Shown here one piece after another: positions 1 to 5,501 of a DNA stretch of 5,519 bases. Within the stretch, counting starts at the first letter, position 1. The number at the start of each line of letters is the position of its first letter. The notes beneath the pieces are model-generated. The model was not told where the DNA came from, made no database searches, and saw only the letters and a list, made by a program, of their open reading frames with translations. Position numbers and translations under genes: made by a program. The stretch is from an uncultured Planctomycetales bacterium (lineage in GTDB: Bacteria; Planctomycetota; Planctomycetia; Isosphaerales; Isosphaeraceae), in contig CALCIB010000179.1 in the NCBI GenBank assembly GCA_937907525.1, positions 1-5,519 of the forward strand, in the 5' to 3' direction.

Positions 1-1122
1 ATCGCCGCGGCCTCCGAAAAAGTGTCGGGTCGTCAGCCCGGCGGGAGAGGGGACGTCCGGTTCCTCGGCCTTCGGCTCCTCTTGCTTCTCCTCCGCCTTC
101 GGCTTCTCAGCCGGCTTGATCCCCGACTCCTTCGGCCTGGGGAATCGACGTTCCAGGGACTCGGGCCAGGGGACGCCGGGGTCGACCTTGACGTAGCCCA
201 CGCCGCGGACGCCGGTCTTGACCTTCTCGATGTAGGGGAGCAGCAGTTCGGGAGGCACCTTGAGCTTGACCCGGAACATCAACTTCTCGCGTTCCGAGCG
301 GGTCTCCACCTGCTTGGGGGTGAACTGGGCCTCCGGCGAGATGAACGTCACCCGCGCCCGCGCGGCGTACTTGGGGTTGGCGTCCAGGACGATCCGGGCG
401 TCCGATCCGACGTCGATCCGGGCCGCCTGGTTGGAGGGAAGGAAGATCTCCATGTACACGTCGTCCAGATTGACGAGCGTCAATACCTTGCCCCCCGCGC
501 CCAGGACCTCGCGTTCCTCGGCCAGCCGATAGAGGACGCGGCCGTTGACGGGGGAGACCAGGGTGGAATCGACGATCTTGACCTGGGTGTTCTGGACGTC
601 GGCGGCGGCCGCCTCGATCGAGCGGGCGTTCGCCAGAAGCTGGGCCTTGGCGGCGTCGAGCTGGCCGCGGGCCACGTCCAGGTTGGACTGGCTCTGGTCC
701 ATCTCCTCGCGCGATATGAAGCGCCGGTTGAACAATTCGCGGTTGCGGTTGAACTGCTGTTCGTTGTTGCGAAGCGTGGCCTGACGGCTGAGGATCTCGG
801 CCTTGATCTGGCTTTCGGTCTCGTTCCCCTGGGCAAGCTTGGCCTTGCCGCTGGCGAGCTGGGCCTCCAACTCGGCCGTGTCCATCTGGGCGAGGACCTG
901 CCCGGCGCGGACGAGGTCGCCCTCGTGGACGAAGATCCGCGTGACGCGGCCGGGATACTTGGCGGCGACGTCCACCTGGACCGACTCGACGCGGCCGTTG
1001 CCGGACAAGATGCCGTCGGGCAGCTTCGCCCGCTCGCGGGCGTCGCGGTACAACCAGGCCCCGCCCCCCACCACGACCAGGGCGACCGCGACCGCCGCCC
1101 AGCGCAACAACGCCTTGAGCAT
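1..1122 (-). CDS. HlyD-family membrane-fusion (adaptor) protein of an ABC-type efflux system, C-terminus cut by window edge
   Basis: The frame is open for 374 codons from ATG at 1122 to the window edge with no stop, so the gene is partial. Residues 6-24 are one hydrophobic anchor (ALVVVGGGAWLY), supporting this start. A weak GGGG lies six bases upstream. Residues about 40-85 form the first half of a lipoyl/barrel-sandwich domain (GRVTRIFVHEGDLVRAGQVL). Residues about 85-183 are a Gln/Ala/Asn/Glu-rich helical hairpin, predicted coiled coil. The second lipoyl half follows (STLVSPVNGRVLYRL, 186-200), then a beta-barrel domain with VETRSEREKLMFRVKL (272-288) and PWPESL (318-323), which resemble E. 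coli YhiI/YbhG-type adaptors. Such proteins link an inner-membrane transporter to the outer envelope. Family homology normally ends near residue 325; here a Lys/Glu/Pro-rich tail follows. The partner ABC genes are expected beyond position 1 (inference). Substrate unknown. Confidence 0.9.
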   Translation of the reverse strand, partial: MLKALLRWAAVAVALVVVGGGAWLYRDARERAKLPDGILSGNGRVESVQVDVAAKYPGRVTRIFVHEGDLVRAGQVLAQMDTAELEAQLASGKAKLAQGNETESQIKAEILSRQATLRNNEQQFNRNRELFNRRFISREEMDQSQSNLDVARGQLDAAKAQLLANARSIEAAAADVQNTQVKIVDSTLVSPVNGRVLYRLAEEREVLGAGGKVLTLVNLDDVYMEIFLPSNQAARIDVGSDARIVLDANPKYAARARVTFISPEAQFTPKQVETRSEREKLMFRVKLKVPPELLLPYIEKVKTGVRGVGYVKVDPGVPWPESLERRFPRPKESGIKPAEKPKAEEKQEEPKAEEPDVPSPAGLTTRHFFGGRGD

Positions 1123-1179
1123 GAACAACCCCGGGTAGTCCGGCCGTCGAGAAACGATCTTCCGCGAGACGACGAGGAC

Positions 1180-1247
1180 GGCGCGCTAATTCGAACGCGC
1201 CGTGACATAAGGGTCGCTCACGGGGACGTGAAATGCAACTCCACGTC
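1180..1247. repeat. Three consecutive inverted repeats, operator-like
   Basis: Three dyads follow one another almost without gap. The first is GGCGCG, 10 bases, CGCGCC (1180-1201). The second is CGTGA, 12 bases, TCACG (1201-1222). The third is GACGTG, 11 bases, CACGTC (1225-1247). Each is about 22 bp long, near two helical turns, and the nearest lies some 60 bp upstream of the adaptor start. Dimeric repressors of efflux genes bind dyads of this size, but the arms differ between the three and short dyads are common in G+C-rich DNA, so an operator role is only a suggestion. Confidence 0.35.
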
Positions 1248-1296
1248 GTCACGATCCGAACCCGATTCCCGACGTCCCGCCGGCGACCCGCGCGGG

Positions 1297-1326
1297 CTGT
1301 CCGCGCGACCCGCGCGCGGGTACAAT
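1297..1326 (+). promoter_or_regulatory. Probable promoter of tRNA-Leu
   Basis: TACAAT at 1321-1326 matches the sigma-70 -10 consensus at five of six positions. The best -35 at a usable distance is CTGTCC (1297-1302), a three-of-six match with an 18-bp spacer, so the -35 is weak. Transcription would start near 1333, leaving a leader of about 30 bases before the mature tRNA. The spacer contains a perfect 12-bp palindrome, CCCGCGCGCGGG (1309-1320). Confidence 0.5.
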
Positions 1327-1364
1327 GCCGCCCTCGCGGCGACGCGACGCGATCGGGAACGCGG

Positions 1365-1449
1365 GCCGGCGTGGCGGAACGGCAGACGCTGGGGACTTAA
1401 AATCCTCTGGGCGGGAACGCCCGTGCGGGTTCGAATCCCGCCGCCGGCA
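1365..1449 (+). tRNA. trnL: tRNA-Leu (anticodon UAA)
   Basis: A complete 85-nt class II tRNA. The acceptor stem GCCGGCG (1365-1371) pairs perfectly with CGCCGGC (1442-1448), followed by discriminator A at 1449, as expected for leucine. The D arm spans 1374-1389. The anticodon stem GGGGA/TCCTC (1391-1395, 1403-1407, one G-U pair) closes the loop CTTAAAA with anticodon TAA at 1398-1400. A long variable arm (GGGCG...CGCCC, about 1409-1423) is the class II hallmark. The T arm GCGGG-TTCGAAT-CCCGC lies at 1425-1441. CCA is not encoded, so it must be added by the nucleotidyltransferase. It reads UUA and, by wobble, UUG. The stop codon of the convergent gene begins at the very next base. Confidence 0.97.
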
Positions 1450-2295
1450 TCAAATCCGCGTCGAATCGTCGCCCGCGACCGGTTGGAACCAGGCGGCGAA
1501 CTCGGCCTCGGCCGCGCCCCTGGCGATCGCCCGGCCCGCCCTCGCCGCGGCCAGCGCGGGCGCGGCGAGGGCCATGGCCGTCGTCGCCGCGATCCAGCCG
1601 CGCTCCCACCACGCGACGTTCGCGACCGCCAGGGCCGCGAGCGCCGTCAAGCCGATCAGGACGACGTGGGGCTCGCATGCCTTGTACGCCGGGTGGGAGA
1701 CCGCGCCGAGCCCTCGTCGCGGCCATCCCGGCGCGGGGGCCGGCCGACCGCCCGCGCCACCGTCGACTCGGTAGCTCCGGGTCGTCGCCTTGAGGCGCTG
1801 AAGGAACGCCTTGTAGCGGCAGTCGTTGTGCAGCCCCAGCACCAGCCAGCCCAGGGCGATCGCGAAGCCCGCCGCCGCCCAGGCGAGCCGTCCCGTCCGC
1901 GCGGCCAGGCCGAAGCCCAGGGCGAAGCCCACGACCAGGTTCCAGACGTGATGCATCAGGTAGTCGAAATAGACCCCGTCCAGGCTCGTCGTTCCCCGCC
2001 ACCGCGCGAGTTGGCCGTCGACGTGGTCGAGCCAGAAGGCCAGCCAGAGCAGGCCGACGCCCGCGACGAAGCCGCGCGGGTCGCCGACGCCGATGGCACC
2101 GGCGCCGGCCAGGCCGGCGAGCAAGGCGGCGACGGTCGCCTGATGAGCGGTGATTCCGAGGCGAACCGCCGCCCACGTCCCGTACACCGCCGACGGCCGC
2201 GCGAATCGTCGGGCCAGGACGTTGCCGATCTCGCGATGCCGCCCCTTCTGGACGACGGCCCGCAACTCGCTCAGCGTCGGTCGATCCGGCCTCAT
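1450..2295 (-). CDS. CDP-alcohol phosphatidyltransferase-family integral membrane enzyme with variant active site
   Basis: 281 residues. The start at 2295 is fixed by GGAGG at 2309-2305, nine bases upstream, and by an ATGA overlap with the previous gene's stop, implying translational coupling. The family signature D-x2-D-G-x2-A-R-x8-G-x3-D-x3-D is seen as D90, D93, G94, A97, R98, G107 and D111, but the fourth Asp is His115 (DYLMHH, codon CAT at 1953-1951). The family moves a phospho-alcohol or phosphatidyl group from a CDP-linked donor to an alcohol, with metal held by the Asp residues at the cytoplasmic side of the membrane. About six hydrophobic segments are visible (roughly 50-70, 74-88, 116-131, 137-155, 210-228, 233-252), and a polar loop with NDCRYKAF lies at 157-209. 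It is longer than typical PgsA/PssA (about 180-230). Substrates cannot be assigned. The family call is firm; activity is uncertain because of His115. Confidence 0.88.
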   Translation of the reverse strand: MRPDRPTLSELRAVVQKGRHREIGNVLARRFARPSAVYGTWAAVRLGITAHQATVAALLAGLAGAGAIGVGDPRGFVAGVGLLWLAFWLDHVDGQLARWRGTTSLDGVYFDYLMHHVWNLVVGFALGFGLAARTGRLAWAAAGFAIALGWLVLGLHNDCRYKAFLQRLKATTRSYRVDGGAGGRPAPAPGWPRRGLGAVSHPAYKACEPHVVLIGLTALAALAVANVAWWERGWIAATTAMALAAPALAAARAGRAIARGAAEAEFAAWFQPVAGDDSTRI

Positions 2296-4178
2296 CGCGC
2301 GACGCCTCCGGACATGGCCGCGACGGCGTCGGTCGGCGCCAACTCGTAGATCGAGTAGCGGCGGACCGGCCCGCCGGGCTCGGCCAACTCCTCGCTGTAG
2401 AGGGGCCGTCGCGAAGCCAGCCAGGGCGCCAACAGCTTGCCGAGCGTCGGATCGAACTCGACGTCCGAACCCGGCCGCGGCGGGCAGAGCAGCAGGTGGG
2501 TGAAGCCCTCGCGGACCAGCGTGGCGACCACCTGGCGGTCGGTCTCGCCGTGATCGCCCAACTCGGTGCGGCGACGGTGGGCCAACTCCATCGTGTAGTC
2601 GCGGGGGATGTAGAAGCCGCGATGGTCCTGGCCGATGACGCGCGCCTCCGGCGGCAGGTTGGCGGCGATCCAGCGGCCGACGCGGTACGTCGGCTCGCGA
2701 CGCGCGAGATACTCCGCCGCCGTCTCCGTCCCCAGGACGGCGCCCGCCGCCCGGGCGGCGCGAGTCGCCGCCAGGGTCGACTCCAGGCCCAAAACCGCCA
2801 GCAGGGCGAACGCCAACGCCCGCGCCGGGATCGTCCGCCGGTCCAGCCACGTCGAGGCCAGCCACGCCACGCCGATCGACAGCGGCCCCACCGCGATCAG
2901 CAGAAACCGCATGCTCTGGCGCTGGGTCATGCAGAGCGTCAAGAAGGCGTAGCCGAACAGCACCAGCCCGTGTACCCGCCTCGGCGCCCGCTCCAGCAAG
3001 AGCGCTGGCAGGAACAGCAGGAACATCGGCCCGAACTGGTGGGCGAAGCTGTCGAAGCGGTGCGGCTCCAGCGTCAGGGGGCCGAGCGACGTCAGCAGGT
3101 TCCACGCCGTCACCGGCAGGGGTCGCTTGATCGGGTCCAGCACCACGTCGAGCCCCGCGCCGAAGACCGATCGGAAGAAGGGATGGACCGGGTTGCCCGT
3201 GGCGAGGTACGCCCGCAGATACCACGCGCCCCCGACGGCGACCAGCGCCGTCGCGAAACACGAGGCCAGCTTCAGGCCGTCGGCCCAGCCCGATCGCGCG
3301 GCCCTGCGGCGAGCGTACAACGGCCGGAGGACCAGCGTCGCGCCGAGCATCCCCGCCAGCACCAGCGCCGGGTACTTCACGCCGATGGCCAGGCCGGCGA
3401 ACGTCCCGGCGAGCAGCGCCGCGTTACGACCGGGGGCGTCGTGCAGCCGGGTCCAGGACGCGAGGGCGGCCATGCCGAAGGCGGCGAGCGCCACGTCGTT
3501 GAGCGGGGCGGCCATGCCGTTGGTGACCGCCGGGACCAGAAGCGCCCCCGCGCCGGCCCACCAAGCCCGACGTCCCAGGGCCGGCCTCGCCATCGCGGTG
3601 ACGTTGGCGGCCATCGCCAGCCCGAGCGTCCACTGGAGGCAACGGCAGGCGATCGGCCCCCGGAAGGCCAGGGCGATCAGGTAAAGCATCTCCGTCGCCA
3701 GCGGATAGACCGTCTCGTGCAGGTCGGGCTCGTAGACCGTCGCCCCGCGCATCAGGAAGACCTTCGGCGCTTGCAGGTGGTAGCAAAGCGCGTCGCCGTC
3801 CATCACCGGGGCCAGCGACGAGAGCGCCGTCGCGGCGATCGTCGCCAGCAGGAAGAACCGCAAAAGACGGTCGAAAACGGCCGGTTTGGCGTCCGACGAC
3901 GCGAAGGGGACGGCCGCCAGTTCGCGGGTCAGTCGGATGCCGGCGAGGAGCCCGAACTCCGCCGTGACGGCCAACGTCAGGGCGAGAGCCGGGGCGTTCA
4001 AGGCGTGGGCTTCGCCGAGCGCCAGCGTCGCCAGGGCGAGCAGGCCGGCGCCGAGCGGGAAGGCCAGGCCGAAGCGGTCGACGGGATGCTCGGGGGCCAG
4101 GTCGAGCCGTCGCAGGATCCTCGCGCCCAGGCCGGTCGCCAGGAGCGTCAGCAACAACGCGAAGCCAAGATCCAGCAT
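2292..4178 (-). CDS. Multi-pass GT-C (GT39/ArnT/PMT-like) membrane glycosyltransferase
   Basis: 628 residues with about a dozen hydrophobic segments up to about residue 470, then a soluble tail (about 480-628), probably outside the cytoplasmic membrane. After the TM segment near 105-124 comes MDGDALCYHLQAPK (126-139). An acidic D-x-D loop after an early TM is the GT-C hallmark, and D127/D129 are the likely catalytic acids. Other features of the GT39-like family are GVKYPALVLAG (266-276), TGNPVHPFF (327-335) and RQSMRFLLIAVGP (420-432). Members take sugars from polyprenyl-phosphate carriers and glycosylate lipids or proteins at the outer face of the membrane. The acceptor is unknown. ATG at 4178 directly precedes a TM segment; only a weak GGGA lies six bases upstream. 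It starts 40 bases after the methyltransferase stop and its TGA overlaps the next ATG. It could instead be a non-catalytic GT-C-fold protein. Confidence 0.85.
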   Translation of the reverse strand: MLDLGFALLLTLLATGLGARILRRLDLAPEHPVDRFGLAFPLGAGLLALATLALGEAHALNAPALALTLAVTAEFGLLAGIRLTRELAAVPFASSDAKPAVFDRLLRFFLLATIAATALSSLAPVMDGDALCYHLQAPKVFLMRGATVYEPDLHETVYPLATEMLYLIALAFRGPIACRCLQWTLGLAMAANVTAMARPALGRRAWWAGAGALLVPAVTNGMAAPLNDVALAAFGMAALASWTRLHDAPGRNAALLAGTFAGLAIGVKYPALVLAGMLGATLVLRPLYARRRAARSGWADGLKLASCFATALVAVGGAWYLRAYLATGNPVHPFFRSVFGAGLDVVLDPIKRPLPVTAWNLLTSLGPLTLEPHRFDSFAHQFGPMFLLFLPALLLERAPRRVHGLVLFGYAFLTLCMTQRQSMRFLLIAVGPLSIGVAWLASTWLDRRTIPARALAFALLAVLGLESTLAATRAARAAGAVLGTETAAEYLARREPTYRVGRWIAANLPPEARVIGQDHRGFYIPRDYTMELAHRRRTELGDHGETDRQVVATLVREGFTHLLLCPPRPGSDVEFDPTLGKLLAPWLASRRPLYSEELAEPGGPVRRYSIYELAPTDAVAAMSGGVAR

Positions 4179-4218
4179 GGCGAGTCCCGCGAACAGGTTG
4201 AAGTGAGGGGCACCCGGC

Positions 4219-4941
4219 TCAACCGTCGAGGCGGGCCACGCAGAATTGCGACGTCGCCGCGTCGGAGTCCATCGGGATCGGGCCGGATTCGGCGATCCGA
4301 ATCCCCTCGTCTCGATACCATTCGGCGGTGTCGTAGCCGTAGCGGTTATAGCTGAGGTTCGTCTCCTCGTTGTGCGCGGCGAACCGACGCGCCACCCGGA
4401 CGACCTCGCGGCGGATCCGTTCGGCGACCTCCGGCGGGTTGTGCAGGATCACCGCCGAGGTCACGACCATGTCGAACGACCCGTCGGCGAACGGCAGGCG
4501 GTCGCCGCGGCCGAGGAACAGCGACACCCCCTCGACCCCGCGCGACGTCAGGAATTCGCGGCCGACGGCCAGTTGCGAGGGGCTGAAGTCCAGCCCGGTC
4601 AAGGGGACGTCGAGGCGTTCGCGGAGGGCGAGAAGCAGCTTGCCGTAGCCGCAGCCGACCTCCAGGATCGACGTCGGCCGATACCCGGCCAGCCGACCGG
4701 CGATCCACTCGGCCCGAAGCGTCCGCGCCACCTGGCCTTCCTGCTCGCGGAAGTAGTCCCGACCGCCGCGAAGGGTCCAGTACTGGCGAGGGTCGGCGTA
4801 GACCACCCGACGCTTCCACGAGGGCCAGCGGCCCAGGGCGCGGCGCATCGCCTTATGCCAGGCGTAGCGCGGGCCCCGCTCGCGAACGGCCCGCCAGGCG
4901 CGCGTCGGCAAGGGGGGATCGGGGGCGAACGTCATGTTCAT
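4219..4941 (-). CDS. Class I SAM-dependent methyltransferase (Methyltransf_11-like)
   Basis: 240 residues. The SAM-binding motif I is ILEVGCGYG (92-100). The acidic end of strand 2 is D118 in LTGLDFS, which should bind the ribose hydroxyls. GDRLPFADGSFDMVV (146-160) is the usual motif II/III stretch of Methyltransf_11 proteins, followed by TSAVILHN (161-168). The basic N-terminal 80 residues (VYADPRQYWTLRGG, 47-60) have no motif I can name and may recognise the substrate. No membrane segment or signal peptide is seen, so it is cytoplasmic. ATG at 4941 has AGGGA ten bases upstream (4956-4952); a second ATG at codon 3 is further from it and less likely. It is the first gene of the minus-strand unit, with the promoter about 70 bases upstream. 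The acceptor (sugar, lipid head group or other small molecule) is not visible from sequence. Confidence 0.92.
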   Translation of the reverse strand: MNMTFAPDPPLPTRAWRAVRERGPRYAWHKAMRRALGRWPSWKRRVVYADPRQYWTLRGGRDYFREQEGQVARTLRAEWIAGRLAGYRPTSILEVGCGYGKLLLALRERLDVPLTGLDFSPSQLAVGREFLTSRGVEGVSLFLGRGDRLPFADGSFDMVVTSAVILHNPPEVAERIRREVVRVARRFAAHNEETNLSYNRYGYDTAEWYRDEGIRIAESGPIPMDSDAATSQFCVARLDG

Positions 4942-5013
4942 GGCTTGACCGTCCCTGGTCGTCGCGAAGCGGCGACGGAGGCGATCTTCGTCCTCCCCCG
5001 CTCGTCGCGGCGG

Positions 5014-5042
5014 AGTGTACGACCCCCGGCGGAAAGGGTCAA
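5014..5042 (-). promoter_or_regulatory. Sigma-70-type promoter of the methyltransferase/glycosyltransferase/CDP-alcohol transferase unit
   Basis: On the minus strand, TTGACC (5042-5037, five of six to the -35 consensus) is followed by exactly 17 bases and TACACT (5019-5014, four of six to the -10). Transcription would begin near 5007, giving a leader of about 65 bases. The leader carries a small hairpin, GTCGC/GCGAC with a six-base loop (4961-4976), just ahead of the AGGGA ribosome site. No other good promoter lies between the three genes, so it probably drives all of them. Confidence 0.65.
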
Positions 5043-5421
5043 GTCTAGGCGGCCTCCCGGCATTGGGTCCGTTCGCGCGCGGCGTGGACTGATTCGATTT
5101 CGCAAGTCTTTGCGACGCAACGTGTTTCAGAACGTCGCGGCGGCTTCGTTCGTCGTGTTTGAGATTGATTTCGGGGCGGCCCGGTCCGACCTCGACGGGA
5201 GGCGGGATCCGCGATCTCCACGGCGAATCGCCGCGGGCCCGGCCCCGCGTTCATGCAATCGAATTGAGAAAGAACGACGATCCACCGCGTATGATCGCGA
5301 GACGTCGCCACGGGATTTCAGGATTCCGCCGGAAATCTGGAAATCGCGCCCCGCGGTTTCGACCGCGACGTCAGTCCATTTTTCCTGACCGTCACGGATT
5401 TGGGAGCCCAATGAACATAAC
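5043..5421. other. Intergenic region without a supported gene
   Basis: About 380 bases upstream of the minus-strand unit. The frames that stay open here give Arg/Ser-rich, low-quality proteins without motifs. The stretch has several short perfect stems. They are CGCAA/TTGCG (5101-5114), the palindrome CGGCGAATCGCCG (5221-5233), CGCGGG/CCCGCG with a six-base loop (5232-5249), and the hairpin group listed separately at 5314-5389. It is less G+C-rich than the coding parts, as expected for real intergenic DNA. Confidence 0.55.
5314..5389. repeat. Cluster of three hairpin-forming inverted repeats
   Basis: First comes an imperfect dyad with arms GATTTCAGGATTCC (5314-5327) and GGAAATCTGGAAATC (5331-5345), separated by GCC. 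Second is a perfect stem CGCGGT/ACCGCG closing a TTCG loop (5352-5367). Third is GTCAG/CTGAC (5370-5389), whose ten-base loop holds TTTTT. They could be part of a small RNA, a terminator region for a plus-strand transcript or simply intergenic structure. The T-run is 11 bases past the second stem, so this is not a standard intrinsic terminator. Confidence 0.4.
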
Positions 5422-5452
5422 GGCCTTCCCCCCTGGAGGGGGAAGGTGGCCC
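5422..5452. repeat. REP-like palindromic element
   Basis: A nine-base-pair perfect stem, CCTTCCCCC (5424-5432) and GGGGGAAGG (5438-5446), closes the five-base loop CTGGA. The flanks GG and TGGCC add a possible lower stem after a bulge. A pyrimidine arm, a short loop, a purine arm and then GGTGGCC is the pattern of dispersed intergenic palindromes that I recall from G+C-rich genomes. No T-run follows on the plus strand, which argues against an intrinsic terminator. The copy number cannot be judged from one window. Confidence 0.5.
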
Positions 5453-5501
5453 TTGGAACGCCGTCGAAACAACTTCGCGCGAACGACCTGGGAGAGAATA
5501 T

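Larger units (their letters stand above)
1123..1364. other. Divergent intergenic spacer between adaptor gene and tRNA-Leu
   Basis: These 242 bases separate the minus-strand adaptor gene from the plus-strand tRNA gene. I see no plausible coding frame. The spacer holds three back-to-back inverted repeats (1180-1247), two G+C palindromes (1287-1296, 1309-1320) and a likely tRNA promoter whose -10 is TACAAT. I could not find a convincing -35/-10 pair for the adaptor gene. TTGCAT at 1238-1233 and TATGTC at 1209-1204 on the minus strand are 23 bases apart, too far for a normal sigma-70 promoter. Confidence 0.7.

Noticed and set aside
1425..1449. The tRNA-Leu 3' end as an integration (att) site
   Set aside because: There is no second copy of the tRNA 3' sequence, no integrase and no foreign-looking genes. 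The base after the tRNA already belongs to the stop codon of an ordinary gene.
22..2349. Very long plus-strand open frame across the adaptor gene, the tRNA and the CDP-alcohol transferase gene
   Set aside because: It is antisense to two well-supported genes and runs straight through a tRNA. Its product is Arg/Gly/Leu-rich without motifs. Such frames arise from the G+C-rich third positions of the opposite strand.
1450..3261. A longer version of the CDP-alcohol transferase starting inside the glycosyltransferase gene
   Set aside because: The extra N-terminal part is Arg/Gly/Pro-rich shadow sequence overlapping the glycosyltransferase out of frame. GGAGG plus the ATGA overlap place the start at 2295.
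2496..4355. Long plus-strand open frame opposite the glycosyltransferase
   Set aside because: The product is Arg/Gln/Gly-rich with no hydrophobic core or family motif, while the minus strand gives a clear GT-C protein over the same bases.
4938..5120. 60-codon minus-strand frame whose TGA overlaps the methyltransferase ATG
   Set aside because: The overlap is tempting, but the frame runs over the -35/-10 promoter at 5014-5042 and the leader, and its product is Arg-rich with no recognisable feature.
5352..5383. TTCG-loop hairpin followed by TTTTT as an intrinsic terminator
   Set aside because: Eleven bases separate the stem from the T-run, and no plus-strand gene lies upstream to be terminated.
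5127..5411. 94-codon minus-strand frame in the intergenic region, starting with TTG
   Set aside because: It has no family motif and spans the hairpin cluster. Composition and hairpins fit non-coding DNA better.
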